From: Perkinsus chesapeaki
Lineage: Eukaryota; Perkinsozoa; Perkinsida; Perkinsidae
NCBI GenBank assembly: GCA_013115145.1
Contig: JAAPAO010000009.1
Span: 97,157-161,156, forward strand
Length of the DNA stretch: 64,000 bases
Direction: 5' to 3'
Shown here: in pieces, positions 9,492-19,241 of the stretch
How the letters are laid out: each line of letters starts with the position of its first letter
How positions within the stretch are numbered: the first letter of the stretch is position 1
Program-made: the position numbers and the translations under genes
Notes under the pieces: model-generated
The model's database searches: none
What the model was told of the DNA's origin: nothing
The model's input: only the letters and a program-made list of their open reading frames with translations

Positions 9492-12400
9492 CTACGCTTC
9501 CCGCAGCAGGGCTTCCTTCTCTGAGCCTAGACCAGTGCAAGCTTTGCATTTCGCCACGAAACTCGAAGTCAGGACGTCGTCATGGAGGACCTGAGGGCCG
9601 AGCTTCGAGGTAAGATACTCTTTTCCGTGACGTACCGCGTTGGCGAACTGTATCCAGTCCTTGACGGGATCGATCCCGCTACTCCCGCTGACTAGGAACG
9701 CCAAGCGGCCCACAGTGGTGCTGATCAGAGAGCCAGCGGAACCACCGCCGAGGATGACGTCTTCGAGAACGGTCAGTAACTGACATGAGCAAGCGTGCAA
9801 CTTCATACCGCTCCTCTCAAAAATACCTCGCGGTCCATGACCCGAGCGGCTCCTCGCCAGTCGCCGGCGTTCACATAGCAGAGGGCCGAGGTCAGACCTA
9901 CAACATTAGCTGGTAGCAGATAGGCACCGAAATGGACGTACGTTGGTCCCTGGTCTTGAGGCCTATCCGAGGGGCCGCTGCCGACCAGAGCAGTGAATTG
10001 AGATCATCCTCACCCAGGAGGGCATCGAGGGCGGCAGCCACTGGCTCGGGGAGAAGTTCTTCTTTGTCGGGGAATCTACGGCGGCAGATATAGCTTGACG
10101 TGAAGGGTAGCGTACTGCGGCGGTGTCCCTCGGTGGTCGCCACTAGGAAGGCCCATCACAGTGCGGCAAAAGGCATCGGAAGCCTCGGGTAGGTTACGAT
10201 AGACGAGATCAGTGACGAACAATCGGATGGAGGAGGATGGTATCCAAAGGTACTCACAGAAGACCTGGAAAGGAAACGGTATAGAGATGGAGGCCTGCTG
10301 CTTGAGGCAGTCCTACCAGCGCGGCCCATTGCCACAGGCCAGCAGCTTCCAGCCAGTGGGCAGTTACGGACGCTAGTCTAGCAGCCGAGGGAGAGGATAA
10401 TGTAACATCTGAGGGATGAGTAATATACAGCAAGCTTGTCGGGGCTCACCAAAGATAGAAGAGTAGACCAGGAAGGCTAAGAAGGCAGTGAAGGGCTCGG
10501 GAGAGGCGCAGCTGTTGCTCAGTAAGGTATCGGCCAACCTACAAAAAAGTGCAATGGCGATGTACTTCACAGACGGCCTACTCCTCAGGAGCCGTAAGAC
10601 CAGCCTGAACTCGAAGCAGCTCCCATTCTACGCCGCGACCTTTGCCAACCGCCTTGACGGTGTCCAATACGGAACTGAGCAACGGCAATGACTAATGTAG
10701 GGCGTAAAAGGACCTACTATCGGCCACCGTCATCCTTCACGCCATAGCAGTAGTAGGCAGCAAATTTCTCAGCCCAGGAGGAGCATCGGCAGAGAACCTC
10801 CTCAGAGTCGACCTCGCCTGAGGAATGGCGTGATCGACCGGATCGCCAATGGTTTGGTTACCCGCAAGTAGCTGGTAAACAGCGGCCACGGCGCCCTTGA
10901 TGTGACCAGGGCTGTCCAGCTTCCATTGGTCCAGTTGCTGCCTCAGTACCGCAACGGTGTCCTCACCTGTGACACAAGTGTAGTACTACAGCGGAGCATC
11001 TTGCCCTCTTACTGCGAGCGCTCTCCCAGTCCATCGAGTCAAAGCCGAGAATGGCGGCTATGCGAGCTAGCCTAGGGTACCCTCCAGCCTGCAGCGACAG
11101 TGTGGCGCCGGTAACCTATCAGGATGCGCATGCGTGCATGTCATACGCCAGTCATCGCCGTACATCAGTGGCAATGAGCTGATGGAAGGCCCGTTCTAGC
11201 GGGTCGGCCTCCACTGGAATGGGAGTGTTGACGTCCGATAGCCACGGCCGAAGGTCCTCCACCGCACCGTCTGAAAACGGTATACTAGTAGACCCTTCCC
11301 CGCCAACGCTGCCTGGTTGGAATGATAAATGCATGATGAGCAAATAACAGTAAATTGAGCCCATTTCAGCCCTCCTCCGTAAAGAGCAAATAAGTGTGAC
11401 GGTGCATGGGCAGCAGCAGCAGCTGCTGCCCATTGCTAGCTTGCTTGGATTAGCCGTTTCATTGAGGCCATACGAGCCCGTCCAACCAAATGTGACCTCA
11501 CCCTCTCGCAGCCCCGACAGGAGGGCAAAGACGCTCTTCTTCCGAGGAACTCCGATGGCTCCTTCATACGACCGATAGGTGTCAAAGAGCTCAAGCGGCG
11601 TTGAAGCCTCGGAGGCCTCAATTGAAGTCAAGGCTGAGAAGCACTGCTCGACAAAGGAAGGATCGATGCTCTCTGCGGCCGCCGGTACCACCGGTAAGAC
11701 CTGCAACCACTTCCGAGACCTGTACTGCTATCGGCAACGGCTACCTTCATTCGGTATCGATTCAGTGATGCTTCGACTGGCATGGCCATTCGACCATCTG
11801 GTCCTAGACTTGGCCGGAAGGAAAGATGCTGCTGCAGATAGGGCTAAAGAGGAGGACATGACATAAGGAAGAGGTGCGAGGCTACATGTCTCAACTTGGG
11901 CCACTCTCCGAGTAGGGATGGGCCCGTGGTGGCCTCGCTGGTGGTCATGTCATAGTAGCTGGGCTTGTAGGCAGCGAATGCCCCAGGCTGGGAGCGACCT
12001 ATGGCCAAGGGCTCACCAGAGGCACACCTGCACAGTAGGAAAAAATGGGCGAAAGAGCTGGTACGGTGCTACTTGGTGGACTTGGGATCGCCGATGGTTG
12101 CCGGCTCCTCCTCTTCCTCTCCTACACTAGCCTGACCACCTTCAAACATATCCTCATCGTCGGATATCCCTCCACTTGCTCCGTCCACAGAGGTCGACGG
12201 ATCCAAGACCTGCCATAAGGCCGATATGCACGCGGGGCTAGGGGAAGTGTCACAACGTCCTTCATTCTGTCAAGCAAAATCACGTACTTAATTCGGCTCT
12301 CTAGTACGTGGAACCGGGCGTCAATATGACCCTCAGAAACAGAAGGAGGCTGGCCAAAGCAGGCTGCATGTTATCGACAGAAATCCACCAACGCCCAGAG

Positions 12401-12697
12401 AGGAGCGGAGCGATTACAACAGACAACTGCGACTGGTTACAGCGATAAGGTTACCGAGACACTCGCAAAGATGCTCCCACCAAAAGCGTGGGATAGACTG
12501 TGGGACCGTCAGATGATCATCTCCCTCCTTCCGTCCTCCTCCACTATTACCGTTCCCTTCAATAGTTTATCCCACTCTCCGGTGGCCATGGTCCTCGTAG
12601 CCTTGCCACCTTCCATAGGGCTGCGGTCAAACTCGTCCTCGCCATCGGAAGAGGACATGTCAGCATCCCAGAGGGCATCGACGCCGAACCGAGCCAT
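9492..12697 (-). CDS. Nup96/Nup145C-like nucleoporin of the Y complex
   Basis: Probable scaffold nucleoporin. The start MARFGVDALWDADMSSSDGE (12,697) resembles the post-cleavage start of Nup96 (a short Tyr/Phe-Gly head then Asp/Ser/Glu). Middle exons read SLNRYRMK, then a helical region: VEDLRPWLSDVNTPIPVEAD, PRLARIAAILGFDSMDWESA, VAVLRQQLDQWKLDSPGH, AAVYQLLAGN. The last two match the Nup96 pattern 'leucine-rich QL..W.....RL..LLAG'. TAHWLEAAGLWQWAALV parallels the Nup96 'LE..GLWEWAIFV' helix, and the terminal exon carries LCYVNAGDWRGAARVMDRE. About a dozen introns interrupt it, including one of about 180 nt with a CAG palindrome and one (12,364-12,454) with the recurrent TCGCTCCGC motif. No Nup98 GLFG repeats or autoprotease lie upstream, so here it would be a stand-alone gene. 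Exon order is good, identity moderate. Confidence 0.5.
11406..11433. repeat. CAG-rich palindrome in an intron
   Basis: Twelve-base perfect arms ATGGGCAGCAGC and GCTGCTGCCCAT, four bases apart, lie inside a long intron of the Nup96-like gene. They would form a stable RNA hairpin. Confidence 0.7.
12403..12415 (-). repeat. Intronic motif copy (AATCGCTCCGCTC)
   Basis: This copy lies in the 91-nt intron 12,364-12,454 of the Nup96-like gene, sense to that minus-strand gene. Confidence 0.75.
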
Positions 12698-12786
12698 TGA
12701 ACAGTGATCCACTGACGAATGATTGGCCCCATTTTCGGAAAACTCAACGCTCCGCTGTGTTAAGTAACTCCAGGTCGCCCCCCCCT

Positions 12787-13223
12787 TCACTTGGCGGGCT
12801 CAATCCGGTTCACTCCGCCCTGAGCCAGCTCCTTACGGCACATATCCGTAAGACCCTAAAAGGTCACAATTCTCGCGCGCCAAGAAACTACTATTACCTT
12901 TGTAAACATATCGGGCAGATGGATGTACCGTACCACACTTCCCCTGATAAAGCAGTTCCGCAATGACAGCAGATGAGGGTACTAAAAGGCGAAGGGTACC
13001 ACCACAGTGGCTACCGTCCTCGTACCTGTTCGGGGTTGTTTATCGTGATATTCGTCAGCTTCACGTTGAAGTACTGATCCACCGCCTGCAGAGTGCCTGC
13101 CGAGGTCCTTCCTAACGCAAAGAGGGTATTACTAGTACCGGTGATTTGGATGTCATTTTTCATCTCCACTGTCACCTGGGCACCGTTGTCCACCAAGCTT
13201 TGGAAGAAGTCGAAGAACAACAT
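12787..13223 (-). CDS. LSM2: U6 snRNA-associated Sm-like protein LSm2
   Basis: Member of the Lsm2-8 ring (U6 snRNA binding in splicing) and of Lsm1-7 (mRNA decay). Four exons (13,139-13,223; 13,026-13,096; 12,898-12,981; 12,787-12,831) give MLFFDFFQSLVDNGAQVTVE then MKNDIQITGTLQAVDQYFN, where Sm1 is the family's ELKNDxxIxGTLxSVDQxLN. Then comes VKLTNITINNPEQ, YPHLLSLRNCFIRGSVVRYI (Sm2, IRGxxVRYV) and HLPDMFTK. A basic-ended tail ELAQGGVNRIEPAK replaces the usual ELLQDAxRxE. Introns are 42, 44 and 66 nt. M13223 is chosen because the family starts MLF; an ATG five codons upstream is in frame. The stop lies about 90 bp from the Nup96-like start, so the two genes are tandem head-to-tail. Confidence 0.92.
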
Positions 13224-13473
13224 CGCGCCCAACACCAATAGCTGTACTTAATTAGATCACTGTGAGAACTCAATATCTTATATGTAAGCAAACAGAGCGT
13301 AGAAGGGGTCCGGATGGCGCCCCAATCTACACCATGAAGATAACGGAACCGGTAGGCAAGCATAAAAGGCCGCGCTGTCCTCTCGACGCAATAAATCATT
13401 ATATTGGCGGCCTAGAGCGAGCGAGAGATACAGAGGGCTGCTATAGATATACAGGAAAGTAACAAACAGAATG

Positions 13474-15303
13474 CTAAGCCGCCACCATCATCATCAGCGA
13501 TGATGGTAGTTGGCCCGCTGCCATATCGTCACCGGTTGCCTCTGGGCACTGAGAGCCATGAAGCCGTGGTAGGCTAACTACCTTACCATCATACACTTTG
13601 CTATCATTATATATGAACAACTTCAGGGGGGGCATGTGGCCCTTTGATACAAAGCGAAAATGACCATCCAAACCACACCGCCGGGACGGCAGGTTACCAG
13701 AAAATGGCACAAAACTAGTATTAAGCTCAATAATATTGTTTTCTCCTCCTTTTTCTCTCCGTAGGGTCCCCTATAAAACTGGCATGTTACAGAGTAGCAA
13801 GACGTCACGTCTTCCAAGAACGATAGCAGTAATATCAGCATCTCGAATGTCCCCAAAAGACAATGGGGGAGCAACCAATGGCAGCAGGAGTGTATAGCTT
13901 TTTTTATTATGAATTTCAATGGTAGTGACTATTAATGGTAGTATAGATGACAATAAATTATTGGACGCCAAAACCTGAAGGCGATGGGGCACCAGGGGAA
14001 AGCGAAACCACCTAAAATCAAACTGCCTCCACCACCACCAACAACCACCACCCAACTCGTCACCTCAAGTGTTTCAAAATGCTGGGACCGCTGCGATGGC
14101 CGGCACCGAAGCGGCATCTTCCCCTGATTCCATCAGTAAAGTGATAGGACTTTGACCGACCTCAACGGCGCTATTCAGGTTACAAAATATTACGGATCCA
14201 CTACCTAACCCAGTATCGCCTCCAACTCAGACTACCTTGCCCTTCTATTACCCGCCGAAGATTCCCTTCTAAAATAAACTCCCTTTTTATCAACTGAAGG
14301 ACCACAGGTGACCTCCACCTCGTCCTGACGTCCACATTGAATTTTTTGTTTTTTATGTGGTGGTTCTGAAATTTCTTCATCCTCTGCCTCGGTGACAACT
14401 TCGTCGCTAGAGGTGTCAGAAATAATGTCATCATACGGTATAGAGATAGTAGCATAATTTTTTGTTGGGGTGACTTCACCGATCTTCGCAGCATCAAGCA
14501 AATCTTCATCACAGCAGCAGCAGCCGTTAGTGTACACTGGAGCTTCAGCGGCCTCGCCCTCAGCCAGGCCAACTGATTCCTTCCTTGCTTCAGCCTCAGG
14601 TACTGAGCATGCCAACGCGGCAGCAGTAGCAGCCCTCTCCTTGGTAACAAACGACGGCTCTTCAAAACCCTTACTGGCAATTTTCAGACCAAGGCCGAGA
14701 CTTTGTGCCTGAACGGCGGAGCGAAGCAGTTCACGAATTACGTTTTTCCTATGGCAACGGTAAGACCTTGCGATTTAAGAGCTCCAAAAGAGGCTCCTGT
14801 TGCTTATTAAGGTGAGCCCTGCCTTCCTCTGTCTGCATCATGCCCAGAAGTGTCGAGCCACATGTTGGTCCGACCTCTGGCAGTGGCTTTAGGCAGCAGC
14901 TGACTCCATCCGGGCCCAGCTTCGATGACACATCGCAAAACTTATTGAGAACATGAGAAGTAGTAGTAGAAGCGAAGGTGCAGACCATGAAGGAGTGAAA
15001 TAATGATTGCTATAAGGGATCCCATACCGATAATGCTAACGCGACTTCTATAACGGGACAGTTGTTGACAAAAGCATGGTTCATGATGCCGGTGGTGATT
15101 AAACATGATTGGTAAATTGGTTTAGGGGCTCTACGAGGCCTCAAGGGCACCATCGTCCTCTCGACGATGGATGCCATGACCGGCCACCTTGGGTCGGTAG
15201 AAAGTAGCCTTCATAGTGCCTCTAGCATTTCCACCAGGCGCACCTGATAGGTCTTGGTGAAGCTCAGATCAGAGGGCACAGGTTCGGCCCTCAGGCCAAG
15301 CAT
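13474..15303 (-). CDS. Unrecognised, probably nuclear protein
   Basis: A multi-exon minus-strand gene pieced together from in-phase exons. It runs from a candidate start MLGLRAEPVPSDLSFTKTYQ (15,303), through a helical stretch with GPTCGSTLLGMMQTEEG and EPLLELLNRK, across a 58-nt intron, to AQSLGLGLKIASKGFEEPSF. A Ser/Thr/acidic linker follows, containing IISDTSSDEVVTEAEDEE and the basic patch PPHKKQKI, a plausible nuclear localisation signal. Weaker candidate exons follow, such as SVIFCNLNSAVEVG and a hydrophobic segment VLASNNLLSSILPL...; the last ends MMMVAA* at 13,474. The helical part suggests an ARM/HEAT-like solenoid, but I cannot name the family. Exons below 14,230 are the least certain, and the region 15,000-15,300 is not fully resolved. 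Confidence 0.4.
14715..14727 (-). repeat. Intronic motif copy (GCTTCGCTCCGCC)
   Basis: This copy lies in the 58-nt intron 14,709-14,766 of the unrecognised minus-strand gene, sense to it, only four bases before the acceptor sequence TTCAG. Confidence 0.8.
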
Positions 15304-15765
15304 TTTGACGGAAATGCTTCACTACCAGCGGAAAGATTCTTCTTAGGTCGAGGTTCCCTCTCCTTCTCAACTGTCCATCCGATCTCCATTGCTGAAGTCA
15401 CCGGACCTCCCGCGAAGCGCTGAGCGCGAAATATTCACTGATGCCAAAAATGCCAACACGCAACGCGCCAGAACCCGTTCTGAATTCAAACGAGTACATC
15501 ACAGACGTTCTATGATGCTTAATGATTAGTACTACAGGAAGTACCGAATGACCACTATTAATAATGTCATGAAAGTTGACAAGATATTATCTAGTAATCG
15601 ATAATAATATTACATGTACTAAGACGCTTAATGCCGATTGCCATGTTATACCATACGTTACGATGTCCATCGCTACCTGCTGTGGTTCCGTGAGCTTCCG
15701 ATACTGGAGGTAGCCTCGTCTCCCCTCCTCCACTCGGCTGACACCGTGCACCAGGAGCTCCTCGG
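15304..15765. other. Spacer upstream of the 13.5-15.3 kb gene
   Basis: AT-richer sequence (15,480-15,640 especially) without a supported exon. It probably holds the promoter and 5' UTR of the downstream minus gene and the 3' UTR of the 15,766 gene. Confidence 0.35.
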
Positions 15766-16761
15766 CTATGCGATCTGCAGCACCATTTTCAGGGAAATCA
15801 TTCGAGGGGACTCAGCCGGCCTACGCGGAGATTCTGTCTCAATTAACTCAGGACGGGGAACTTTTTTGGAAGAGAATTCGCAGTAGGGCGACGGAGAGAG
15901 ACCAAACCTCTGTAGAAAGAGATTGAACAGGCCAGCTGAGGCCAAACCAACCTGCTCTAGGAACCTCGTCGACGAGCTCTTCGGCGGAGGGTTAGGCTCC
16001 TGAACGGCACCAATACTCACCGACCAAGCGATGCCTGCACCCACTGTAGGATCTGGCCTTTCGGTTGCACCAGGATCTAGCTTAGCCAAATACTTAGCCT
16101 TGCACGGATCAGCATTGAGACCAATCCACATAGTGGACCCACGGCCTGCGGAGGGCTTATAAGCACTGAGGGGTTACTAATCAGGAGCTCACCGTCGAAC
16201 TTATAACGAGATTCAATTTTTTGTCCACTTTTCTTGTACTCATCAAACGCCTGAAAATATTCACTCCAGCGCCTCCGACCTGGTCCGACCGACCATGTCG
16301 AAATTTCAAGTGCGTGATCCAAGGCCCCAAATAAGATCAAGAACTCTTCGGCAAAGTCACCAGTGGTACATCCACAAGTGGAAACCGATAACAACGTATT
16401 TGGACAGCGACTGGCGCCCTCCAAGCCAGACTCATTCTCGCCGGCGCGCCCCTCAGCGAACTCGAGCAAATGCCCTCTAACATATACTCAAGAGTGTGGT
16501 CCAAAGACAGGAAATATTTGCGTGCATTCCGAGCCAAACGGCTACATAACCGACGGCGGCGGTGGTGGAACACAACGGACAACTGGCTTGAACCGTTCGT
16601 TGAGCCAGGGCGCTTTTCAGTACGAAGAGCTCCCTTGGAAGAACAGCAGCACGAGCATAGCGTAAAGTTACATGTTGGATCCACTTCCGTTGTTGAGCTC
16701 TCTCCTTGTCAAATATCTCCTGCCACGCCTTCATCTCATTCATGGTCTTCCCAGCCGACAT
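15766..16761 (-). CDS. Unrecognised protein, multi-exon
   Basis: Start MSAGKTMNEMKAWQEIFDKE (16,761), a charged amphipathic N-terminus (ERAQQRKWIQHVTLRYARAA). Further exons read LLEFAEGRAGENESG, CGCTTGDFAEEFLILFGALD and EYFQAFDEYKKSGQKIESRY. After a GTGAG...CGCAG intron come STMWIGLNADPCKAKYLAK, then LDPGATERPDPTVGAGIAWS. A second intron precedes the last exon, RFGLSPSPYCEFSSKKVPRP, to the TAG at 15,766-15,768. Splice sites are consistent and phases match between the later exons. Length is about 230 residues with no signal peptide or membrane segment. I recognise no domain, and the Cys-rich CGCTTG patch is the only visible feature. Confidence 0.5.
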
Positions 16762-17267
16762 GTGGTTCTCCTAGGGAAGCTGTAAATATCTACACGACTC
16801 TACTTATCGACTAACTTATCATTGTTCAACTCATACAGTGTACATTGGTACAGAGACGGATGCTATATGATTTCCTAGTACAGTCGGAGACTAATACTGC
16901 GCCATTCCTGATAGTGGCAGGACACCAGGCTCTATCAGCGAACAAGTAGTCTCTGGCAAGCAGCCCAAAGGGCTATCTCAGTTATAAACAGAGGAGATCT
17001 ACCGCAATGGGTAGAGGCGACTACTTGGGGCTTACTACACTGATGGGCTGGGACTCTGACTACATCAAGACACCTAAGGGGGAGGAGGACAGCAACTACC
17101 TTCAACAAGGAACTGAAATAGTCTGCTGCTAGCAACCTTATAAAAGGTGGGCAAGAAAGTTAAGATTTATGCCAGACCACCGCTGGATGCGTTGAACTCC
17201 ACTGCGACGCAGCGGCCAGGGCAGGTAATTGGCAATGGTATAGGAGCCTGGCTACTGGTCGTCGTCA
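16762..17267. other. Spacer, no supported gene
   Basis: Short open stretches occur on the minus strand (16,935-17,135), but I see no splice-consistent continuation and no family resemblance. Confidence 0.35.
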
Positions 17268-17610
17268 GTGGATGCTAAACATCATCACAACGACACTGAA
17301 CATAAACACGTAAAGCACTGCGTAGTTGATCACCAGCGACGTACACTGGTACACCTTTAAGGACCAAGAAGGGATATCAGTACAGACGACAGGAGGCACG
17401 ACTTGGGCTCTAGTCAACTTCATTTGACCAGCGGACATGGGCACCGTTGGAGGACTTCTCTTATGGTAAGCTCGGCACGCCCAACAGTGTCCGTCCTCCA
17501 CTGTATCGAACGAGTTGTTGACTGACCGCACACCAATCGTGCTTGAGGAACACTAACCTGTTTACCGATATAAGGGGATAGCGCAGCTAAAAGCCAGCAT
17601 ACAGTATGCT
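17265..17610 (-). CDS. Possible small tail-anchored protein
   Basis: A terminal exon open to the stop at 17,265 reads VEDGHCWACRAYHKRSP, then PVVCTDIPSWSLKVYQC and a hydrophobic end YAVLYVFMFSVVVMMFSIH, which would be a C-terminal membrane anchor. A GT...ACAG intron can join it to LLAALSPYI upstream. No ATG is clear, and the stretch lies just downstream of the transporter on the same strand, so it could also be that gene's 3' UTR. An 8-bp-arm palindrome CCAGCATACAGTATGCTGG (about 17,592-17,610) sits at its 5' end. Confidence 0.25.
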
Positions 17611-17681
17611 GGCAAATGCCGCGAAAGTGATAGGAATAAAAACCTATAAATGGACTCAAAAAAGAAGTACGACAGCTACTC

Positions 17682-19094
17682 CTATGACGAGAGTAGCGCG
17701 CACTCCTCAGGCGCTGCCGGCGGGTCAACAGTCTTATAGAGAGTTAACGCCGATCCGAGCAACGCCACGAGCATGAGGAATATCAACGAGAGACTCCTCA
17801 GTGTAGCCCGCTTTGAGCCAAAGTTCCCTTCAGCCTTGGCCAACTCTTTATCCTCGTAACTGCGAGCAGTTAAGTACCTCAACCTCATATAAAAGAGAGG
17901 GGGGAAGATGAGATGGACCAATGTATAGGTGACGGCTGATAAGTAATCAACCAGCAGTGAAAAATTAGGTACCGTAATCGCAATGACTGCGGTAATTACA
18001 ACTAGTAGGCTACGAAGACTGCAGGTGGCGATCAAAGTGGGCCACTTTCCCCACTTCTCCGCTCTCGGCGAGCCGTCTTCCAACCCGGCAAGGACCTCGA
18101 TGGCCCTGCAGGATGGATGTAGCAAAACAGCATAGTGCGTAGCGCACAATACAACGATGCTTACAAAAGATATGTAACCCCACACATCCTTCTTCATAGC
18201 ATCCAAGACGTTATCATAGCATAGGAGGCTTTGGCCCCAGCCAAGATAGGCAGCACAGGTCACAATTGCGTAAACAACGACAAGCGTAGCGAAAGCAAAA
18301 AAGAAAACCTTGGGAGCATGTGTTGGATTGCGCATATCGTGGACCACAGTGGTCGTGCCGCAAGTTACTGAATAAGAGAAAGAAAACGTGGTGTAAGCCG
18401 CAATAATGGTAAGAGGTTGCGGCACACCGATTTCGTAATCTACATCACCATCGTTCTTGGCAGCCTGGACGAAACCGGCCACAGAAAGACCGACAACAGA
18501 TACGATAATCGAAGCTACACCGATGGTGCTCGAAACGTATCCGATCTCACGCATGGTCTTCAGCCAGTTGACCGGCAGCAGGATGATAGTCCAAATGATA
18601 ACCCACATGGTGACAGAAATACCGTCGTAGATGTGATAGGAGTTTTGGCCTAGTAGGAGGATGAGGACACAGGAGGTACCGATGAGGGAGATGTGAAGGC
18701 AAACAGCGACGATAGCCTTTCCGACTTTGCCGAATGCAGCTTCGCCAACTTCCTCGTACGCAGGTACATACTCCATCCCCAAATGCAAGGCCATAACCCT
18801 ACATCTGTATAGAAGGTAAACCATTAACCAGCCAACCGCAGCGCATACGAGCAGGAGAATGATGCCTGGCAGGTATCCCACACTGGCGGTGGCTTTGGAC
18901 AGTGCCAACATACCGACGCCAACAGCAGTCATAACGACATTGAAGATGGCGGTGAAGTCGGGGGTGCCGTCGGCCTTCCCCTCGTTCTTCCCCACCACTT
19001 CTCCGTCAGAATACTCAGAGCATGACGAGAGGTCAAACTCTTTAGTGCTACTGCTGGTAGAGTCGTTATAGGATTTGCTGGATGAACTTGACAT
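17682..19094 (-). CDS. Amino acid/auxin permease family transporter (AAAP), copy 2
   Basis: Second AAAP amino-acid transporter, a single frame of 470 residues from MSSSSSKSYNDSTSSS (19,094). An in-frame ATG at 19,142 gives an unlikely extension. It shares with copy 1 the Ser-rich head, TPDFTAIFNVVMTAVGVG, GTSCVLILLLGQNSYHIYDG, LPVNWLKTMREIGYVSST, TTTVVHDMRNPTHAPKVFF and ITAVIAITVPNFSL, with about eleven hydrophobic segments throughout. It differs in the loop between helices (NDGDVDYEIGVPQPL) and in having a short tail (VDPPAAPEECALLSS) instead of the acidic extension. It is intronless like copy 1. The copies lie in opposite orientation about 10 kb apart with unrelated genes between, so they are an old inverted duplication rather than a tandem array. 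Confidence 0.9.
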   Translation of the reverse strand: MSSSSSKSYNDSTSSSTKEFDLSSCSEYSDGEVVGKNEGKADGTPDFTAIFNVVMTAVGVGMLALSKATASVGYLPGIILLLVCAAVGWLMVYLLYRCRVMALHLGMEYVPAYEEVGEAAFGKVGKAIVAVCLHISLIGTSCVLILLLGQNSYHIYDGISVTMWVIIWTIILLPVNWLKTMREIGYVSSTIGVASIIVSVVGLSVAGFVQAAKNDGDVDYEIGVPQPLTIIAAYTTFSFSYSVTCGTTTVVHDMRNPTHAPKVFFFAFATLVVVYAIVTCAAYLGWGQSLLCYDNVLDAMKKDVWGYISFVSIVVLCATHYAVLLHPSCRAIEVLAGLEDGSPRAEKWGKWPTLIATCSLRSLLVVITAVIAITVPNFSLLVDYLSAVTYTLVHLIFPPLFYMRLRYLTARSYEDKELAKAEGNFGSKRATLRSLSLIFLMLVALLGSALTLYKTVDPPAAPEECALLSS

Positions 19095-19150
19095 GATGAT
19101 GATGGCGATGTGGTAATTGCCGTTTACCGGCCGAGCTATCACCGATTTCG

Positions 19151-19162
19151 CATCGCTCCGCC
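19151..19162 (+). repeat. Motif copy between divergent genes (CATCGCTCCGCC)
   Basis: A copy of the recurrent motif in the 147-bp gap between the divergent transporter and COX5B starts. It is not in a known intron, although it could lie in a 5' UTR intron of either gene. Confidence 0.6.
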
Positions 19163-19241
19163 GAAAAGAAAAAGCGCTCGCCTCGAAATTCGTCGCGGAT
19201 GCCGAAAGTTCGTACAGATCCTTATTGGCTTGAACGACAGA

